Below are positions 58,531 to 64,000 of a stretch of 64,000 nt of DNA, one piece after another (positions within the stretch are counted from its first letter, which is position 1; each line of letters opens with the position of its first letter). The position numbers were made by a program, and so were the translations under genes. The stretch lies in the NCBI GenBank assembly GCA_963514095.1, contig OY741267.1, positions 8,648,048 through 8,712,047 of the forward strand, given 5' to 3'. Source of the stretch: Eutrigla gurnardus. Lineage: Eukaryota; Chordata; Actinopteri; Perciformes; Triglidae. The notes beneath the pieces were generated by a model. The model was given only the letters and a program-made list of their open reading frames with translations, made no database searches and was not told the origin of the DNA.

Positions 58531-59059
58531 TAAAGATAGTGTTTTAATAAACAAAAAACAAAAAAAAATCAATAAATACAGCAATCTATTTTTCCATGTC
58601 AAATAGAGATGCACATTTATGCATTTCAGTGACATTTTTTCGCAACCCACCAGAAAGAGCTACACAAGCTGCTTTGTTCTGGACCCCTGGAGTCCTGAGG
58701 CCCATGGCATGGATGGGCTTTTCTTGGATGCTAATCCTGCCTTAAATTAGCAATGCAACTGTATTTATAGAGCACTTCACACTGGCATAGAAACATATTC
58801 ATATATATATGCTATATATACAGAATACACAATGTTTGTAGTTGAGTTCACATTATCGCATATATGAAATACGAAATATGAAATGTTGTAATGATATTTC
58901 ACTATGGTGTATATTGATATATGCACACGAGTGAATGAGTGGATCGATTTTGGTGTGTGTGGTCTACTGGGTGCAATGTTGATGATGCATTTTAAACATT
59001 TTAAAGAGAATATTGGACTTTTATTTCGTGGTCCATTTTATGTTTATTTTTATGGCATG

Positions 59060-59400
59060 GTATGGCATCTTCAACCGCTTATCTGGTGTCGGGTCACAGG
59101 GGCAGCAGCTTCAACAGGGGACCCCAAACTTCCCTTTCCCGGGCCACATCAGCCAACTCTGAATGGGGGATCCTGAGGTGTTCCCAGGCCAGTGTGAAGA
59201 TATAATCTCTCCACCTAGTCCTGGGTCTTCCCCGTCACCCTGAAACCCCTCCCTAGGGTGGCACCCAGGGGGCATCCTTACCAGGTGCCCGAACCACCTC
59301 AGCTGTCTCCTTTTGACACAAAGGAGAAGCGGCTCTCCAGTCCCTCACAGATGACTGAGCTTCTCACCCTTTCTCTAAGGGAGACAGCCACACTCAGCAT
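59060..59400 (-). pseudogene. Rex3/RTE-like LINE fragment
   Basis: The plus strand text cctgaggtgttcccaggcca, gtcctgggtcttccccg and gatgactgagcttctcaccc is the antisense of the 3' coding end of fish Rex3-type LINEs. It is short and broken. Confidence 0.7.
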
Positions 59401-59639
59401 CATATTTTACATATAATAATAATACATGTATTTGTATTGCACTTTACATTTCAGTAATCTAAGTGCTACAGAGCATGTAAAAAAGTGCTTTTTAAAAAAG
59501 ATATGTTTTTAGGTTAAAAACATCTGTAGACTGTGGGTGGTGATGTGGGTGCAAAAGTGAGTTGAGGGTCCATTCTAACACCCAGGTTGGGGACAGATGT
59601 GAAACGGGAGATGTTTTGGCCAGAGAAGGTGATACTGGT

Positions 59640-60190
59640 GATGGTGGAAGAGCAGAGCTAATGTGGTGTGTCGACTAGGATGGCTTCCGTTTTGGAGCTA
59701 TTCAGCTGTAGGAAGTTGAGCTCCATCCACGCCTCTATCTCCTGCGGGCAGGTGGTCAGTGTGGATGTTGGCAAGGGGGCAGAAGAAGTGGGGGTTGTCC
59801 TGAGGTAGAGCTGTGTGTCATCAGCATAACAATGGAATGGTATCCCATGCCTGCTAATGACATTGCCCAGGGGGAACAGGTAGATGGAGAAGAGGGTGGG
59901 GCCCAGCACTGAGCCCGGAGGGACACCGCAGGTGATGTTGTGGGTGTGTGATGTCGCTTTGCCCAGGGCAACGTGCTCGGTTCTGTCAGTAAGATATGAG
60001 GTGAACCAGTTGTGTGCATTTTCTGATAGTCCAATGGTGTATTGCAGGCAGTGGAGGAGGATGTTGTGGTCAACTGTGTCGAAAGCAGCTGTTAGGTCCA
60101 GGAGGATGAGTAGGGATGGGGAACCGGTATCTGCTGCCATCAGGAGGTCGTTGGTGACCCTGACCAAGGCTGTTTCTGTGCTATGGCCAG
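59640..60190 (-). pseudogene. L2-like LINE reverse-transcriptase fragment
   Basis: One open minus-strand frame of about 169 codons reads LLILLDLTAAFDTVDH, GVPPGSVLGPTLFSIYL, the catalytic YADDTQLY and WMELNFLQLNSSKTE. These are reverse-transcriptase blocks in the right order. Both endonuclease and thumb are missing. The frame is still open, so the copy is fairly young. It ends in a TA microsatellite. Confidence 0.9.
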
Positions 60191-60197
60191 AATATAA

Positions 60198-60201
60198 ATA
60201 T

Positions 60202-60290
<89 letters not shown>
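60198..60290. repeat. (TA)n microsatellite
   Basis: Almost pure TA over about 90 bases, next to the LINE fragment. Confidence 0.97.
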
Positions 60291-60291
<1 letters not shown>

Positions 60292-61565
60292 ATATTAAGA
60301 TCTGTTTCTCTTCAGTGCATCAGTCATAATAATCCCATGATACAGCCAATGATACGTTAAATATGATGCTTTTACTCTGGATACTTTAAGTGTGTTTGAC
60401 AGATGATTCTGTGGCGTATTTTCATTCTTGCTGCAGTAAAGAACGTCCACATTCTTCTTCCAGTGCAAAGTTCCTGTCCAACAGACAGACAGACAGTGAG
60501 CAGTATTGATTTTATCCTCACGTCACTAAATCACCAGGCCCACTTCTTCAAATGCACAGAAACAATCCAAAAATCAATACAACGTTCTCATCTAGTGGTT
60601 TAATAGACCGACGTGTTGTTTTAAACTAATTACATCATTCCAGCTCCACGCTGAACGTCTAAGCACAAACTTTCTATAGTAACCAAAAAGTGAACCAAAA
60701 AGATGACACTGTTTTATTGATGGATTTCACTTTTTTTTTAAAAAGAACAAAAGTGAACTCTGCGTTTCGTATGTTGCTTCATCGGAGTCACTTCAGGCTT
60801 GATTGACATCAGGTGACTTGGTGCCAATTCGCAAAGAATCACACACTCCACTTCACCTCTGTTACACAAGGAATAAGCCAAACTGAGCAGAAGAAATTGG
60901 GTATACATATTACATTAACAATACATTTCTATTACCAGATCCAAATATATCAAAAGTACAACAAAGTAGATGTTTCGGTAGCCTGTCATACACATTTCCA
61001 GAACATTAATGTAATAAACTCATGGCACATTAGAGATCAGTATTAATTATATCAGAGAATGACATATTACAAACAAATATACTATATATAGTTAAATATC
61101 AGTGTAAGTAAGAGAGGTTTTTGTATTAATGGCTCAACGACACAACGTAGGTTAAACAGCATGAAACTGATTAATGATAGAGGGATGACTCTCAATGCAG
61201 GGAGGCAGCTGGGCCATGGCTCCCATACTCCCTAGAAATGACACAATCCACGCATTAGTGGAGGAAAAACAGAGGGGCTGGGGTATCTTCCGTTTTCTGT
61301 GTTTGTTACAACATGTTTGATTATCCTATATATTCAAGTAACTCAGCACTGATGTGTGAGTGTCTCTTTAACACGCTGACGCTGCTTCCTGCCGCAGACA
61401 CAGCAACCTCGCCTCTCTCTCTCTCTCTCTCTCTCCCTCTCTCTCTGCGGCGGCCGCCTGCTACGAACAACCGACCGGACCGATAAAACAGAACCCACAC
61501 AAGGACCGGGACCGGACCGGACCGGAACACAGGGAAACAGAAGGAGAAGGAGACCGACAGGAACC
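60291..61565 (+). other. nmnat2 upstream region and 5' leader
   Basis: 60,291-61,280 shows no gene. Close to the coding start the sequence turns GC-rich, with a (TC)n stretch at about 61,413-61,445 and repeated ccggaccgga motifs at 61,470-61,530, as expected of a promoter and 5' UTR. The transcription start cannot be placed. Confidence 0.5.
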
Positions 61566-61650
61566 ATGACAGAAAACAACAAAACCCACGTCATCCTGCT
61601 GTCCTGCGGCAGCTTCAACCCCATCACCAAGGGACACATCCATATGTTCG
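61566..61650 (+). CDS. nmnat2: nmnat2 first coding exon (partial gene)
   Basis: ATG at 61566 in accATGa context, 28 codons plus one base, then a gtgagt donor. The translation [19 protein letters not shown] continues ITKGHIHMF, closely matching the start of vertebrate NMNAT2, including the GSFNP and KGH nucleotide-binding motif of nicotinamide mononucleotide adenylyltransferases. Known: NMNAT2 makes NAD from NMN and ATP, and is a Golgi- and vesicle-associated, short-lived axon survival factor in neurons. Remaining exons lie beyond the window. It is head-to-head with smg7, as in other vertebrates. Confidence 0.95.
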
Positions 61651-61656
61651 GTGAGT

Positions 61657-61781
<125 letters not shown>

Positions 61782-62276
61782 ACCTGAATCCTGCCGAACA
61801 ATAACATCAGGCTACGTATGTGAATCAGCGCTTAAAACCATCTAAATATGACTGAGGTCTGGTGTGACGTGTCGGGTCGCTGTCCATCGGGGGGTGGTGC
61901 TGAAATGGACGGCGGCCCACACCCAGCAGAATATGTAGAAGACTCAGACGAAGAGCACAATAATAATCACACGTTAACAACACAGTGTAACCGGATCATG
62001 GCGGTCCGGACCCGGTTCCAGGAGGGAAGACGGACACGGTCCGTGTTGAGGCTCCGCAGGCCTCACGCGACGTGTGGCGCAGCCCAGAAAACAACCCTCG
62101 ATCCCTGAGGGTCCTCAGAGACCCAGGACAGACAGGAACACGATGCACAGGCGGGAGCTAGTGCCTTGCTCAGCGACTTTAGACAGAAGCAGATGGGCCC
62201 AACGAGAGAAAGTGACGCTGAAATGAATTATTCAGATTCCTGCTGTCACAAGATAAATAGAAACATGCAGCTGTTT

Positions 62277-62324
<48 letters not shown>

Positions 62325-62954
62325 TGGTCGTAAACAGGGTTTATAACCAGTAACCTATTCATAATAATAATTAATGGACTATAATACATTAAGATAGTTT
62401 AAATATATTATATGCGTGGTTTATTTCAAATCTAACCCCAAAAACATTTTTTTTTAAACAGCCCTTAATTTGTAGCTTGAAATGACCTTAATTTCAAATA
62501 AAACAAAAAATGTAAATAATGTAAAAAACTATTTAATATACCATAACCCATCCATTTATATAATCATTTTCACCTTATATTTAAGTGTTTTCACTGCTTT
62601 AAAATCCTGGCAGTTAAAATATTTATTTAAAAAAAAACTACAGGCCCGGAGGTAGAAGGAGTCGTTCTCCAATCGGTTGTCTGTGCCATCGGTATGTTAG
62701 TTAGATCCTGATGGGCAGGTGGCACCGTGCGTGGCAGTCTCTGCCATCAGTGTGTGAATGTGTGTGCGAATGGTGACGTGTGATGAAGAGCACATTGGGT
62801 GGTTTAGGGTTGCTCTAGTGTTGGGGAACTAGCAGGAGCAGAATCAGTTTCCAACAGACTGGAGAAGGGCTATATGAATGCAGGTCCATTTATCATAACA
62901 TAACCACTTATTATGACCACGGAGCTGACGTTTTCAAGGTGCTACATAAATAAA

Positions 62955-63010
<56 letters not shown>

Positions 63011-63696
63011 GTGGAGGAAAATGTCTCCGGCTGACTCTGAATGATGATGAATGACCTCAGAGAGAGAAATAACATCAACAACATCATCATAAACTCAGAC
63101 AGCAATAAGATTATTATTATGGAGGTTAGTGTTCCTGTTATTTTGTCCACCCTCTGTTCTGACGTTTCATATCACTCTTTGATGTTTGATGCAGTAGCAC
63201 AGCAGCCATGTTCCCATGGTGACCTATTTTCTCCCCGTTGTGTCACATGCAACCGCTCTTCTTCTTCATGAAGCACCTGACGCTGGAGGTGTAGAAGAAG
63301 AATTCATAAAACATCCAACATGATCCCAGAAACATTCTCCTGGTAATGTAATCTTACGTTACAGCTGCACTGAAGCCTCACAGCTGAGGGGTCAGGGTTC
63401 AGCCTTCTGTCTGGTTCTGGTTTTCTTTGGCTTACTCCCACAGTCAAAGTAGCAGGCCAGTTCTGAAACTGAAAGTGAAGTCAATGCTGAAATGCCTTAA
63501 TCTAGCATTCTCTCTGCAGGCCACCAGGGGGCAACTCCTCTGGTTGTAAAATAAGTCTGATTACGTGGAAGTCTATAAGAATATGACCCCACTTCTCTCT
63601 TGATGTATTATCTCAGTAAACACTGTAAACATGAGTTTATGGTCTCAATCTCTAGTTTCAAGTCTTCTTTAATCCAGCATGATGTTCATTTAGTAC

Positions 63697-64000
63697 AGGG
63701 GTCTCAAACTCAACTAACCTGTGGGCTGCTGGAGGTAGAGTCTGGGTGAGGCTGGGCCACATCAAGTATTCCACAAAAAAAGGGGACCAATGTTAGTGGA
63801 TGCGATTTATATTCAGGTGCGCTCAATAATCCGGAAATTACGGTACAAGTGACCAACGTTGCTAATTCGTGTTGTTGTCACGAGCCTGAGCTATGGTAGC
63901 CCACAAGTGCTAAAAAACACAAAACGCACAGGGCAACGACTCAGGCAGATAAAGTGCGGGCCGCACTAACACCAAGTTTTGATTTCAGGTGGGGGCCGCA
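63697..64000. mobile_element. hAT-like repeat, truncated by the window end
   Basis: caggggtctcaaactcaact followed by a gggctgg..gccacatc stretch resembles hAT-type terminal sequence common in vertebrates. The closing gggggccgca at the window edge may be part of the other end. Confidence 0.4.

Overview
The window is vertebrate genomic DNA, almost certainly from a ray-finned (teleost) fish. The evidence is split genes with GT-AG introns, two neighbouring genes (smg7 and nmnat2) in a head-to-head order known from vertebrates, and fish-type repeats (Tc1/mariner, Rex3/RTE-like and L2/CR1-like LINEs, Ty3/gypsy elements, many microsatellites). No bacterial gene, CRISPR array, tRNA or rRNA was seen.

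Left third (1-30,400), dominated by mobile DNA. A multi-exon plus-strand gene at 114-6,261 encodes a Gypsy-integrase-like transposase with a GPY/F module, a long Ala/Pro/Ser tract, a Ulp1-type cysteine protease with a visible His-Asp-Gln-Cys set, and a C-terminal PHD finger. This is the architecture expected of a Ginger1-type DNA transposon gene or a host gene derived from one. A 174-bp tandem satellite (6.9-7.3 kb and 13.25-13.77 kb) is split by a near-intact minus-strand Ty3/gypsy element (7,326-13,250). That element has 5-bp target duplications, a tRNA-Pro primer site and an open 1.6-kb-residue gag-pol whose integrase lies before the reverse transcriptase (Gmr1-like order). A second, broken relative (gag only) follows at 14.9-16.4 kb with an LTR at 16.44 kb and another LTR copy at 19.35 kb. 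From 21.3 to 29.8 kb lies a large composite repeat array with units of about 126-142 bp, longer blocks, and a 1,465-bp near-identical tandem duplication.

Middle (30.4-55.6 kb), minus strand. smg7, the nonsense-mediated-decay factor, was reconstructed as 23 coding exons totalling 3,576 nt (1,191 codons plus stop) with every exon junction in phase. Its introns carry a Tc1/mariner copy, a LINE reverse-transcriptase fragment, a 36-bp minisatellite and a TTAA-flanked transposon.

Right (55.6-64 kb). The region between the divergent smg7 and nmnat2 promoters holds a TTAA-flanked element with a THAP-domain ORF, Rex3-like and L2-like LINE fragments, and a long TA tract. The first coding exon of nmnat2 (61,566-61,650, plus strand) then opens; its first intron, rich in microsatellites, runs off the window, ending in a hAT-like repeat.

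The two host genes are unrelated in biochemistry (mRNA surveillance; NAD synthesis) but keep their vertebrate neighbourhood. Everything else is mostly transposable-element history.
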